A DNA stretch of 35,769 nucleotides from a virus. This document shows positions 25,256 through 32,692 of this stretch, piece after piece; position 1 is the first letter of the stretch, and each line of letters opens with the position of its first letter. The stretch covers positions 1 to 35,769 of IMG/VR virus record IMGVR_UViG_3300025896_000084. The stretch is one strand, 5' to 3'. The notes below the pieces were generated by a model. The model did no database searches and was not told the DNA's origin. It saw only the letters and a list, made by a program, of their open reading frames with translations. A program made the translations under genes and the position numbers.

Positions 25256-25300
25256 TGCAGTGGGTAGCGTTTAGCTTGGGTGGGTGGTGAGTGCTTGGGG
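25256..25300 (-). promoter_or_regulatory. A/C-rich leader of the capsid gene
   Basis: On the minus strand the 45 bases before the ATG read almost without runs of G or T and include CCAAGCAC, shared with the ssb and tmk leaders. There is no Shine-Dalgarno and no -35/-10 pair, so the gene is probably transcribed from further upstream in the head operon and loads ribosomes on an unstructured leader. Confidence 0.4.
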
Positions 25301-26305
25301 TTACTTCTTCTTGGGCTGAGCGCGACGAAGGGAACCGAGGAGACTGACCGACTCATTCAAGTCCTCAGCCGGAGGGGCAGGAGGAGCAGGAGGAGCCGGA
25401 GGGGTACCACCGGGTTTCGGGGCGCTCTCATTGAGCTTGGAAGCGGCGGCTTTGACAATGCGGTCCGAAGCTTCTTCAAGCTTGGTGTAGACCTTGATGC
25501 CCTCAAGTTCAGCCTTGTTGGCTTCGTAGAGTTCGGGCTTGATCTGCTTGAACAGCTGACGGCCCATCTCGGTCATGTCCTTGTTGTACTTCGTCGCGAG
25601 CTTCCGAGCGGCCTGTTCGTACAGGTCACCACCTTCACCGCGTTTGCCACGGTTACTTTCCTTGAGAGTCTTGTGTTCCTGGATCAGCGTTTCCGTGGCG
25701 GCGTTGAGGCGCTTGGTGCGGTTTTCGTTGATCTGCAGACGGCGCTGGAGCTTGGCGATGCCACGCTTGGCCTCGGGGAGGGTCGCAGGCTCGGGGATTT
25801 CTTCGAACGGCTCCTCACCGCCAGCTGCGTCATAATCGACGGGATCGGTGGCGACGCCGTCGGCGTTGGCTTCGAGTTCGTCGGCGAGTGCCAGAGCGGC
25901 TTCAGCGTCCACGCCACCTTCAGCGGAGGTGCGGAGCATGTCGGCGGCCTTGATCAGGAGGTCCGCAGTGGCGGAGCCTTCTTCGTTGCCTTCGTCTTCA
26001 CCGCCAGGGGCAGGAGGAGCAGGAGGAGCGCCAGCGCCGGGGGCGGGAGGAGCAGGAGGGGCCGGAGGGGCGTCTTCTTCGTTCTCGTCGAGGCGGGTCG
26101 CGAAAGCGGTGAGGCGAGCGTTGGCGTCTTCGATGATGAGTTTGACATCCGGGTCTTCACGCATCAGGGCAGCAGCCTTGACGCGCATGGTGTCGATGGA
26201 CTCAAGAAGCGCAGCCTTGTCGGAGGTCCTGAGTTTGGTGAAGTCCGTCTGGGCAAGACGGATGGCGTTGGTTTTAAGCTCGCGGGCTTCGATGAGTTTG
26301 CTCAT
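25301..26305 (-). CDS. Possible nested scaffold from internal start
   Basis: An in-frame ATG at 26305 (MSKLIEARELKTNAIRLAQ) would make a 334-residue scaffold-only protein, starting immediately after the Pro/Ala linker of the fusion. The 28 bases before it on the minus strand are A/C-rich (CCAACACCAACGCAAAATACC), like leaders of other genes in this phage. Lambda makes its scaffold Nu3 this way within the protease gene. Whether this start is used is not known. Confidence 0.35.
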   Translation of the reverse strand: MSKLIEARELKTNAIRLAQTDFTKLRTSDKAALLESIDTMRVKAAALMREDPDVKLIIEDANARLTAFATRLDENEEDAPPAPPAPPAPGAGAPPAPPAPGGEDEGNEEGSATADLLIKAADMLRTSAEGGVDAEAALALADELEANADGVATDPVDYDAAGGEEPFEEIPEPATLPEAKRGIAKLQRRLQINENRTKRLNAATETLIQEHKTLKESNRGKRGEGGDLYEQAARKLATKYNKDMTEMGRQLFKQIKPELYEANKAELEGIKVYTKLEEASDRIVKAAASKLNESAPKPGGTPPAPPAPPAPPAEDLNESVSLLGSLRRAQPKKK

Positions 26306-27211
26306 TTCGGTGGTATTTTGCGTTGGTGTTGGGGCGGAGATTGGGGCGGGAACTGGTGCAGGAGGCGTCGGAGCGGTCTCGACGATCTTCTCTTTCGGTT
26401 TGAGAGCTGCGGCAGCTTCAGTGATGCATCCCAGAGCGCTGGAGACTGAATCGAAGGTGCCGAAGTTGAGGGCGTCGTTGCCAGCGAACTTGAGCTTCCC
26501 GTCCTGACCTTCGATCAGAGAGAGTTTGCCGAACGCGCTGGAGACGACCGATACCAGAGTGCGGTTGATCGCGGATTCCTGGATGTCTTCTTCTGGACTT
26601 GGAAGGGTTGGAGCACGACCGGCGGCAACTTCCTGAATGTTCCTTGGGATGGCGCGCTGCACGGATGGCGTGAAGACCACGTCCCACGTTTCGAGCATGA
26701 AGTCCTCGTTGACGTCCAGGAAACCTTCGGCCTGAGTGGTGGTGCCTGAGCCACGGCTGGAGACACCCCAGCGGACACGGGCTTCGATGAGGGACCGCAA
26801 GAGGTTACCCTGCGGCGTCGGCAGGACCTCAAGGGTGCCAAGGATGTCGCCTTCGCGCAGTTCACCCTTCGATTCGGCAATTTCAGACTCGGTGGCAAGC
26901 CAGACCTTGGTTACGACGTGGGAGGCCTCAGCCATCCTGGTCATACCGTCTTCTGGGTGCTCGATCATCCCAAGGACACCGCGCTCGGCGAGCATCTTGG
27001 AGAAGTCACTGCCGGGGGCAAGGTTCTTCTCCCAGAGCTTCTTGCCGTAGCGGCGACCGTTGAGGTTGGTCTCCACATGGTTTTGAAACACGCCAGTCGC
27101 CTGGAAAGTGGTGCGACCGGCTGCTTCGTGCAGCTGAATCGGGCCGTATTGACGGAAGCCGCTCTTTGAGAGGGACTCCTGTACTGTCTGCCATTCACTG
27201 AGTTTAATCAT
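25301..27211 (-). CDS. Prohead protease-scaffold fusion (gp21/gp22-like)
   Basis: 636 residues from ATG 27211 (a TTG extension to 27259 is unlikely). Residues ~40-190 are a herpes/T4-type prohead serine protease: HVETNLNGRRYGKKLWEKN, GMIEHPEDG with His85, EGDILGTLEVL, and RWGVSSRGSG with Ser151/152, then VNEDFMLETWDVVFTPS. A Pro/Ala linker (~275-300) leads to a long helical, acidic C-terminal part (~303-636) with PPAPPAP spacers, resembling the scaffold core; it ends LLGSLRRAQPKKK. In T4 these are separate genes 21 and 22. The protein likely forms the inner core of the prohead and is processed. It is directly upstream of the capsid gene. Confidence 0.8.
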   Translation of the reverse strand: MIKLSEWQTVQESLSKSGFRQYGPIQLHEAAGRTTFQATGVFQNHVETNLNGRRYGKKLWEKNLAPGSDFSKMLAERGVLGMIEHPEDGMTRMAEASHVVTKVWLATESEIAESKGELREGDILGTLEVLPTPQGNLLRSLIEARVRWGVSSRGSGTTTQAEGFLDVNEDFMLETWDVVFTPSVQRAIPRNIQEVAAGRAPTLPSPEEDIQESAINRTLVSVVSSAFGKLSLIEGQDGKLKFAGNDALNFGTFDSVSSALGCITEAAAALKPKEKIVETAPTPPAPVPAPISAPTPTQNTTEMSKLIEARELKTNAIRLAQTDFTKLRTSDKAALLESIDTMRVKAAALMREDPDVKLIIEDANARLTAFATRLDENEEDAPPAPPAPPAPGAGAPPAPPAPGGEDEGNEEGSATADLLIKAADMLRTSAEGGVDAEAALALADELEANADGVATDPVDYDAAGGEEPFEEIPEPATLPEAKRGIAKLQRRLQINENRTKRLNAATETLIQEHKTLKESNRGKRGEGGDLYEQAARKLATKYNKDMTEMGRQLFKQIKPELYEANKAELEGIKVYTKLEEASDRIVKAAASKLNESAPKPGGTPPAPPAPPAPPAEDLNESVSLLGSLRRAQPKKK

Positions 27212-27273
27212 TGCTCGGATACCTATGACGCCCTGACCGGAGACTCGCTCTGAGTGCAACCTGATGCGCTCCG

Positions 27274-27687
27274 TTAAGCCTCGTCTGTACTGACCGGCAA
27301 TGGGCGCATCGGAGACGGCGCAACGCGTCCGGCTAACACGGACTTAGGCATGACAACTGGAGGGGCGTCTGGGAAGCCCGGTTCCAACTTGACGTAGGCC
27401 TGGCTGAAGTTCCAGATGTGTTGAAGCGACTTCTCGGCACGCTCTTTAGTAACACCGAACCTAGCCAGCTTCTGCAGCACCTGAGGGTCGTCCCCCATGA
27501 TCGAGACCGTCTGACCACCATTCCACATCACCCTGAACATGGGCGACATTGGACGGCGTGTCAGTAGCACGTAACCAGGGTTTGGAACCTTCGGCACCCC
27601 GAACGGCACCTTGTAGTACTCCCGCTCTGGCAAGTCCAGAGTGTGACGCATCAGGGCGTCCTGCAGGAGATAATTCTTGAATGGCAT
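27274..27687 (-). CDS. Unknown head-operon protein
   Basis: 137 residues. The first part contains LPEREYYKVPFGVPKVPNPGYVLLTRRP, then IMGDDPQVLQKLARFGVTKERAEKS, a helix-rich segment, and a Pro-rich end. It resembles no family I can name. It is in the minus-strand head operon, 62 bases upstream of the protease-scaffold start and 9 bases downstream of another unknown gene, so a structural or assembly role is plausible. Confidence 0.7.
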   Translation of the reverse strand: MPFKNYLLQDALMRHTLDLPEREYYKVPFGVPKVPNPGYVLLTRRPMSPMFRVMWNGGQTVSIMGDDPQVLQKLARFGVTKERAEKSLQHIWNFSQAYVKLEPGFPDAPPVVMPKSVLAGRVAPSPMRPLPVSTDEA

Positions 27688-27696
27688 AGCCGTAGG

Positions 27697-28320
27697 CTAG
27701 TTGAACATTGACGCCAGCAAGTCCTCAAGAGCTTGCTTGGTCGAGGACTCCGTGACCTGGACTCCCCCAAACAGCCACGTGCCAGCAGCTGCCTTGAAAT
27801 CGTCCATCATAGCCCCGCTGTACACCGACAGCAGCGGAGTCAGGCTGAACGGCCTCTTGCCAGACACGAAGTCGGCGGTTGACGGGTGCTCAGCCAAGGG
27901 GACGCCGTGGGCGTAGCCGCCGGACTTCACGAGAGCGTTGGTAATGTGGATGGCGACCAGACGCGAGACGGCGTCGGAAAACTTCTGATAGACAACTCGG
28001 AGCGGAACACCAGAGTTGATGTGGTGCTCGATTTGTTCGATCGTGCGAGCCCGTGGAGTAACGAGCTTGTGCTGCCAAGTCAGACGGCTGCGCGGAGTCA
28101 TCCGGTCCCAATAGGCCTCAAGGAATGACTGCGTGACCAAATAATGGGAGTCCTCGCCCTTGTCGAGGCACTCCTGAGCGATGTACACGACGTTCTCGAC
28201 CTTGTCGTAGTAGCTGAACCTGCCGTTGATTCCGGGCGAGATCTTGTGCGGCGATGAGAACAGGTCGCTGGCTTTGATGTGGGAACGCAGCATCCCCATA
28301 TAAGTGTTGAGGTCAGACAT
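27697..28320 (-). CDS. Unknown head-operon protein
   Basis: 207 residues from ATG 28320. This start overlaps the upstream gene stop by 8 bases (ATGTCTGA), implying translational coupling; longer starts lie inside that gene. Soluble, mixed alpha/beta, with ITNALVKSGGYAHGVPLAEHP near the middle and a helical C-terminus (ESSTKQALEDLLASMFN). No motif recognised. Context in the head operon suggests a virion or assembly function, such as a neck or head-completion protein, but no specific match is seen. Confidence 0.7.
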   Translation of the reverse strand: MSDLNTYMGMLRSHIKASDLFSSPHKISPGINGRFSYYDKVENVVYIAQECLDKGEDSHYLVTQSFLEAYWDRMTPRSRLTWQHKLVTPRARTIEQIEHHINSGVPLRVVYQKFSDAVSRLVAIHITNALVKSGGYAHGVPLAEHPSTADFVSGKRPFSLTPLLSVYSGAMMDDFKAAAGTWLFGGVQVTESSTKQALEDLLASMFN

Positions 28321-29140
28321 AACGGGGAGGAGTTGGAGGGGACGGTGGCCTTGGTCCGGTCGAGGTGCTGGGTTGAGTTCCAGGCGGTGCTGGCTTGCCG
28401 TCTGGCTGGTCGGACCCGATCTCCTTGGTCGGGACATCTTCGGTCCCCTGATCTGGATGATCGGGGTCAATGACCGTGGTCCTAGTGGCGTCAGACTTCA
28501 CGACCTGTCGCCTTCTAGTGTTGCCGTTCTGGACTGTGATGACCGGCTCCCCCGGCTTCGGCGGTGGGTTGGTTTCGAACAGGGCCGACATCAGCCTTGG
28601 CCCAGCCTGAACGGAGTCCCTCAAGCCCAGCTTCGACGCGAGGCCCTGAACCTCACTAGGAGGCTGCTCTTCTTCCTTGCCTTTGCTTGGGGCTGCATCT
28701 TTCGAGGGGCTGGCTGTGTCTTCATTGTCGTCGCCTTCTGGTGGAGCATCTGGGACTTCTTCTGAGTCGGGAATTTGGACGCGCAGGCGCTGCAGACCCT
28801 CGAGGGTCTGTCGCATGTACTTGGAAAGCTCCGTGTCAGCGCTTCCCAGGATGTCCTGAATCTTGGCGACCAGTCCTGGGATCTGCTGCGAGGGGTCAGT
28901 CTGGGGGTCCGGCTTGAACTGATGCATGGCACCCACCAGAGCTTCGATAAGCAGCTTCTCTTCGCTCTCTGCCGGGAGAGCACTGCTTGACAGGGCGCGT
29001 TCGTTCAGGAACTGGGTGGCGGTAAGCCACACGTCGCTGTACGACTTGTAAGCGTCATTTTCAAGCAGGATGGCGTGCAGCCTGCTCGTGCCGCTGCTTG
29101 CCCCCTTCGTTTCACTCAACAGGCACCTAAGGAGTCTCAT
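28313..29140 (-). CDS. Unknown head-operon protein, Pro-rich tail
   Basis: 275 residues. The N-terminal ~130 residues are helical (ESEEKLLIEALVGAMHQF; ADTELSKYMRQTLEGLQRLRV). The middle is acidic and Pro/Ser-rich (EVPDAPPEGDDNEDTASPSK), and the C-terminal 60 residues are disordered-looking, rich in Pro, Asp and Thr. Such disordered acidic tails are common in phage assembly factors. Neighbour spacing and coupling place it in the head operon. Function unknown. Confidence 0.7.
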   Translation of the reverse strand: MRLLRCLLSETKGASSGTSRLHAILLENDAYKSYSDVWLTATQFLNERALSSSALPAESEEKLLIEALVGAMHQFKPDPQTDPSQQIPGLVAKIQDILGSADTELSKYMRQTLEGLQRLRVQIPDSEEVPDAPPEGDDNEDTASPSKDAAPSKGKEEEQPPSEVQGLASKLGLRDSVQAGPRLMSALFETNPPPKPGEPVITVQNGNTRRRQVVKSDATRTTVIDPDHPDQGTEDVPTKEIGSDQPDGKPAPPGTQPSTSTGPRPPSPPTPPRYV

Positions 29141-29157
29141 TGGTGATAACTAGGGGA

Positions 29158-29616
29158 TCACACTGGTGGGTGGCTTGGATAGTCGAACGGCGGGGTTTCG
29201 TCGTTGATCGTGCCGACCTTCGGATCGGTCGGATGTAGGAACACACTGAATGCAACGGAGGCCGCCCCGCGAACCATCAAAGAGGTGACGCCATCGTTAC
29301 CGGCCACGCCTGCGGCCAGGAACTCGATGTCGGTGAACCAGTCGTCGAAGGAGACCGTGACGGACTGCTGCGGAACGACGGTGTTGATCTGGGAACTGCC
29401 GACCTTGACGCCGTCCTTCATGGAACGCAGAGTGAGTTCCACCGGCTTACGCCCGACGTTGGTCAGGTGAATCTCTGCCTTGATGCGTGGCACAGGCGTT
29501 GCTAGGGTAACACCGTTGCGGGTCAGCCCCTGCAACACGCTGTTGCCGTCTTGGGTCAGTCGAAGGAACACGCCTTCACCGGTCAAAGTCTGTAGCTGAG
29601 GAAGTGGGCTGGTCAT
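29158..29616 (-). CDS. Unknown beta-rich structural-type protein
   Basis: 152 residues, predicted mostly beta: GEGVFLRLTQDGNSVLQGL, AEIHLTNVGRKPVELTLRS, QQSVTVSFDDWFTDIEFLA and ASVAFSVFLHP. This layout fits a small capsid decoration, head fibre or tail-associated domain, but no family is recognised. It is the first gene of the minus-strand head operon; its start is divergent from the promoter at 29656-29683. Confidence 0.65.
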   Translation of the reverse strand: MTSPLPQLQTLTGEGVFLRLTQDGNSVLQGLTRNGVTLATPVPRIKAEIHLTNVGRKPVELTLRSMKDGVKVGSSQINTVVPQQSVTVSFDDWFTDIEFLAAGVAGNDGVTSLMVRGAASVAFSVFLHPTDPKVGTINDETPPFDYPSHPPV

Positions 29617-29655
29617 CCCGAATAGCTACGACGAGGTTGGTTTTGCGGGGGGGAC

Positions 29656-29683
29656 TTGACAGGCGCTCCGGATGTGCTAAGTT
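29656..29683 (+). promoter_or_regulatory. Sigma70-like promoter with GCGCT box
   Basis: TTGACA (29656-29661), 16-bp spacer, TAAGTT (29678-29683). The bases after -35 read GGCGCT, close to the AGCGCT found at the same place in the promoters at 31322 and 35697. The ATG is 36 nt after the -10 box, with no Shine-Dalgarno in the leader. Confidence 0.65.
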
Positions 29684-29718
29684 TCACCCGTCCGCTTAAA
29701 CAGCACTCCCATCACACT

Positions 29719-30426
29719 ATGATCACTGCCATCTCAATCGCCCCGACCTCCACCCCAGCCCCGACCCTCCCACCGGCTGACCTCACCATTGAGCTCTACC
29801 GGGCCGAACTCTCCAGAGACTTGGCCCTCATCGCCGAGTTCAACGGCGAGAGCGACAGCAAGCTGCGTCGCGAAATCGCCTCCAGCAACAGCCGTCGCTC
29901 CCACCTCATCATGGCACGCACCGCGATCCGCAAGTGGACTGAGAACGAGGCCCCGGCGATCCTGAAAGGCGACGTTCACATCAAGATGATCGGCGGCAAG
30001 GAAGTCGTCGATCCCTACGTCAAGCTGTCCAAGGACCTCAACCTGGACTCCCGTTTCTTCCAGATTCCGTCGGCCATCAAGGCACCGAAGGTCAAGGGGG
30101 TGACGGAGGCGCAGACCGCTGCCAGCAACATCCAGGCACGCTTCCGCAAGCTGCGCGAGGTCTCTTGCATGGACTGGCACTTCAAGCTGGAATGGATCAC
30201 CGACATGACCCTGCGCATCCGCATCGCCAAGCTGATCTGGTGGGACATGGCGAATACTCTCAAGAACCAGAACTGCGTTCTTACGGAACTGGTGAACGCT
30301 CCTATCACAACCGCTCAGGTTATGGCCTACACGGAGGAGCAGGTCGCCTTCGAATTGTGGCGTCTGGGCTGGCCTGCAACTATGGCAGCCGACCGCGCCT
30401 TCCACGCCCAAAAACCACAGAAATGA
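29719..30426 (+). CDS. Unknown soluble protein
   Basis: 235 residues starting MITAISIAPTSTPAPTLPP. After the Pro/Thr-rich start the protein is helical and charged (YRAELSRDLALIAEFNGESD; SNIQARFRKLREVSCMDW; LRIRIAKLIWWDMANTL). No catalytic motif, zinc cluster or membrane span. It is expressed from its own promoter, and its stop overlaps the next start as ATGA, so the two products are likely made together. Confidence 0.75.
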   Translation: MITAISIAPTSTPAPTLPPADLTIELYRAELSRDLALIAEFNGESDSKLRREIASSNSRRSHLIMARTAIRKWTENEAPAILKGDVHIKMIGGKEVVDPYVKLSKDLNLDSRFFQIPSAIKAPKVKGVTEAQTAASNIQARFRKLREVSCMDWHFKLEWITDMTLRIRIAKLIWWDMANTLKNQNCVLTELVNAPITTAQVMAYTEEQVAFELWRLGWPATMAADRAFHAQKPQK

Positions 30427-30815
30427 GAGCACCTGAAGACTCCTACCCTCTTGAGCCCGTGCCGGACGCAGAGCTTGACGACATCATCGGGCGCTTCTAT
30501 CTGAAGAGGGAGGAGTTTGCGGCAGCGTTCGAGCTGTCCAAGCTCGCTGTCGCCCTCGGAGTGAACGACCGTTGTCCGTGCGGCTCTGGTCGTAAGGTCA
30601 AGAAGTGTCACGGCGGGCTCCACGCCGAGAAGATCGAGACCCGGTTCCGCCGGTCAGAGGCAGCTCTGCGCACTTCTCCCTACGACTGGCTCAGCGCGGT
30701 TGACCCTCAGAACTACCCACCATCTTGGCAACTCAGTCACAGCGCTACGCGGGGGTTGCTTGCCATGTCAGCCATGGCTGCCTGGAGCATGGGAGGAGGC
30801 CGCGCCCGTTGGTAG
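30423..30815 (+). CDS. SEC-C zinc-motif protein
   Basis: 130 residues from the ATGA-coupled start at 30423. The clear feature is NDRCPCGSGRKVKKCH (~48-63), the SEC-C zinc-binding motif (CxC-x8-C-[CH]) known from the SecA C-terminus and many small bacterial proteins. The N-terminal part is acidic (PDAELDDIIGRFYLKREEF). The C-terminus has a short Ala/Gly/Met-rich stretch. SEC-C units bind zinc and often contact ribosomes or SecB, so an interaction with the host translation or secretion machinery is possible; this is inference. Confidence 0.75.
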   Translation: MRAPEDSYPLEPVPDAELDDIIGRFYLKREEFAAAFELSKLAVALGVNDRCPCGSGRKVKKCHGGLHAEKIETRFRRSEAALRTSPYDWLSAVDPQNYPPSWQLSHSATRGLLAMSAMAAWSMGGGRARW

Positions 30816-31253
30816 TCAGGCCGCCAGTTTGTGAGCTTGACTGCGTTCCCATCTTGGGTTGAACGGCATCCCCTCAGACTCAGCCCTGCGCTCCATGGCG
30901 TCATTGTTCAAGATCCGCTGCAGCATTTCTTGGCGGCAATGTTCCAGAAACACGCTCTTGACCTTTTCCGGGCTCCCCCTCAAACACCTCACCACTGCTT
31001 TGTTGCGCATCCAATGCCAGTCCACCAACACTCCCGGCAAACTGTGACGGGTGGCGATCACTGCCTGCTCAGTTCTCCCCTTGTCAATCGGACTGAGGCA
31101 AACGAACTCACCTTCGCGCATCACCTCTTGATTGCAATGCTGCAGGTCGTCGCCGATCGTCACTGACCAGCCGGTAGTCCGCAAAACCTCAGGGAGTTCT
31201 GCAGCAAATAGTTCTTCAACAGGGTCTTCGTGTGGGGTCGAGTATTCTGACAT
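30816..31253 (-). CDS. Unknown small protein
   Basis: 145 residues. Contains VIATRHSLPGVLVDWHWMRNKAVVRCLRG (quoted in part), followed by a helical charged C-terminus (QRILNNDAMERRAESEGMPFN). Not recognised. It ends immediately beside the convergent SEC-C gene. On the minus strand a TAAGTT box (31260-31265) lies 6 nt before its ATG, as in the leaderless genes, with GATTTCT just upstream, but no TTGACA-like -35 is visible. Confidence 0.65.
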   Translation of the reverse strand: MSEYSTPHEDPVEELFAAELPEVLRTTGWSVTIGDDLQHCNQEVMREGEFVCLSPIDKGRTEQAVIATRHSLPGVLVDWHWMRNKAVVRCLRGSPEKVKSVFLEHCRQEMLQRILNNDAMERRAESEGMPFNPRWERSQAHKLAA

Positions 31254-31321
31254 GATAATAACTTACCCAGAAATCGGGGAGCCCCCTGATCAGTCGGTGA
31301 AACCGCCTTGTCATTCAGCAC

Positions 31322-31350
31322 TTGACAAGCGCTAAAGTCTGTGTTAGATT
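31322..31350 (+). promoter_or_regulatory. Sigma70-like promoter, leaderless type
   Basis: The best promoter in the window: TTGACA (31322-31327), 17-bp spacer, TAGATT (31345-31350), then only TCTGC before the ATG at 31356. AGCGCT follows the -35 directly. Transcription would start at about the A of the ATG. Confidence 0.8.
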
Positions 31351-31355
31351 TCTGC

Positions 31356-32222
31356 ATGTTCAACAAATACAAGACCTCCCGTCAGCTGGAAACCCTCGCC
31401 GGTCAGATCACCGGCTCCACCCTCAAGTATCAACCAGAGAGCTATGAACCCTCCTACAAGGCTTGGTCCGACTTCTATTACACGTTCCCCGGCTGGAACA
31501 CCACCGCCAGCTTCGTGAAGCGCTTCGAGAAGCTGGCGACCTTCTTCCCTCAACTGGAAGAACAACGCCCCGTGCTGGTTCAGGTGCTGGAGCTGGCAAA
31601 GCAGCTGGCCGAATTCGCGGCCTCCGAAAAGACTCGCCTCGCCGCCAAGCGCGCCAAGCTGGCTGAACCCAAGCCAGTGCTGGAGTCCGGCGTCAGGCTC
31701 GAACAGGCCGACCCCGAAGTCGTCAAGACCCTTCTGGAAGGACTCGCCTCCAACCGCGCTGCCTTCATCGAAAGCGCCCGCAACAACAAGGCCGAGCAGA
31801 TCAAGGCCACCCTCGTCAAAGCTCTCGACGGCACCTTCGCCGCCAGCATCAGCGCTCACAGCAGCCTCCGCTCCCAGGTCTTTGCCGAATGGGGCCTTTA
31901 CAATGACGACGCCACCTGCGAGAAGCTCGCCGCCAGACTCAGCAGCCAGAAGGTGGTGGACGGCTACCTCACCAAGGCTCAGAAGGAAGCCGAATTCGAG
32001 TTCGATTCCTACGTGATCAAGCTGGCTGGTAAAGTGACCCGCGAGGGCGCGACCAAGGTCTTGAAGGCTACCATGGTGGGCAACGTCTGGGCCGGAGTCC
32101 TCTCGGTCGAGACCGACACCAACCACCAGACCTGGAACACTCAGTGCATCCTCAACACTTCCCCTCTGGGCAAGTTGTTCCACCAGTGGCCCACCATTCT
32201 GAAAAGCCTGACGGCCAAGTAA
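31356..32222 (+). CDS. Unknown helical protein, leaderless
   Basis: 288 residues, starting MFNKYKTSRQLETLAGQ. The ATG is 5 nt after a strong -10 box; the GTG at 31341 in the same frame falls in the promoter and can be excluded. The sequence is mostly helical with abundant Ala, Lys and Glu (LELAKQLAEFAASEKTRLAA; KRAKLAEPKPVLES), and the C-terminus is more beta-like (MVGNVWAGVLSVETDTNHQTW). No known domain. The strong, early-type promoter suggests an abundantly made early protein. Confidence 0.8.
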   Translation: MFNKYKTSRQLETLAGQITGSTLKYQPESYEPSYKAWSDFYYTFPGWNTTASFVKRFEKLATFFPQLEEQRPVLVQVLELAKQLAEFAASEKTRLAAKRAKLAEPKPVLESGVRLEQADPEVVKTLLEGLASNRAAFIESARNNKAEQIKATLVKALDGTFAASISAHSSLRSQVFAEWGLYNDDATCEKLAARLSSQKVVDGYLTKAQKEAEFEFDSYVIKLAGKVTREGATKVLKATMVGNVWAGVLSVETDTNHQTWNTQCILNTSPLGKLFHQWPTILKSLTAK

Positions 32223-32231
32223 GTATGCGGC

Positions 32232-32657
32232 GTGAAGAACATCGTCGCCGCCGGAATCTGTTATTACTGCCCCTCAACCGGAAAGGTCTTGTTGGGGCAG
32301 CGCGGTGCGGACAGTGATGGGGGCTCCGGCGAGTGGGCAGCCTTCGGCGGTAAGCTCGAAGACGGCGAGACTCTGATACAATGCGCAGTCCGCGAGGTTC
32401 AGGAGGAGACCGGTTATAAGGAGTCCAAGCCGATGGCGCTCCGCCTCAACTACCGCTCGACCTGGACCCACGGCGACGTCCGGGTGGTGTTTTACTGCTT
32501 CATGCAAGCAGTGCCTGCCGAGTTTAAGCTCCCACAGCTCGACCAGACAGAGCACTCCAAAGCGGGCTGGTTCCCGGCGGACAAAATGCCAGCTGGGCTG
32601 CTCAAGCCGTTCGCCAGCAACCTCGACGTGGGAGCCCTCAAGCGCCTGAAGGTCTAG
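32232..32657 (+). CDS. Nudix hydrolase
   Basis: 141 residues. The Nudix box fits the consensus exactly: Gly40-x5-Glu46-x7-Arg54-Glu55-Val-x-Glu58-Glu59-x-Gly61-Tyr62. These enzymes cleave nucleoside diphosphates linked to another group; phage members clean oxidised nucleotides, ADP-ribose or NAD-related compounds, or cap RNA. The order of strands and final helix (HSKAGWFPADKMPAGLLKPF) fits a minimal MutT-like fold. The start is GTG; a nearby ATG is out of frame. It begins 9 bases after the preceding stop and precedes PurB. Confidence 0.93.
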   Translation: MKNIVAAGICYYCPSTGKVLLGQRGADSDGGSGEWAAFGGKLEDGETLIQCAVREVQEETGYKESKPMALRLNYRSTWTHGDVRVVFYCFMQAVPAEFKLPQLDQTEHSKAGWFPADKMPAGLLKPFASNLDVGALKRLKV

Positions 32658-32658
32658 C

Positions 32659-32687
32659 TTGCTGAGGCGGTCGGCCTCGATTACTTT
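32659..32687 (+). promoter_or_regulatory. Possible leaderless promoter for purB
   Basis: TTGCTG (32659-32664), 17-bp spacer, TACTTT (32682-32687), then 5 nt to the ATG at 32693. The boxes are weaker than those at 31322, but the spacing is the same. Confidence 0.45.
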
Positions 32688-32692
32688 GTGGG

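Noticed and set aside
23816-25267. Long open frame (483 codons) on the plus strand opposite the major capsid gene
   Set aside because: The antisense frame gives a protein of low plausibility and lies wholly over a clear gp23-like gene; it results from the codon bias of a G+C-rich gene.
25280-26449. Plus-strand open frame of 389 codons opposite the protease-scaffold gene
   Set aside because: Built from the complement of Pro/Ala and Glu codon repeats; no recognisable domain.
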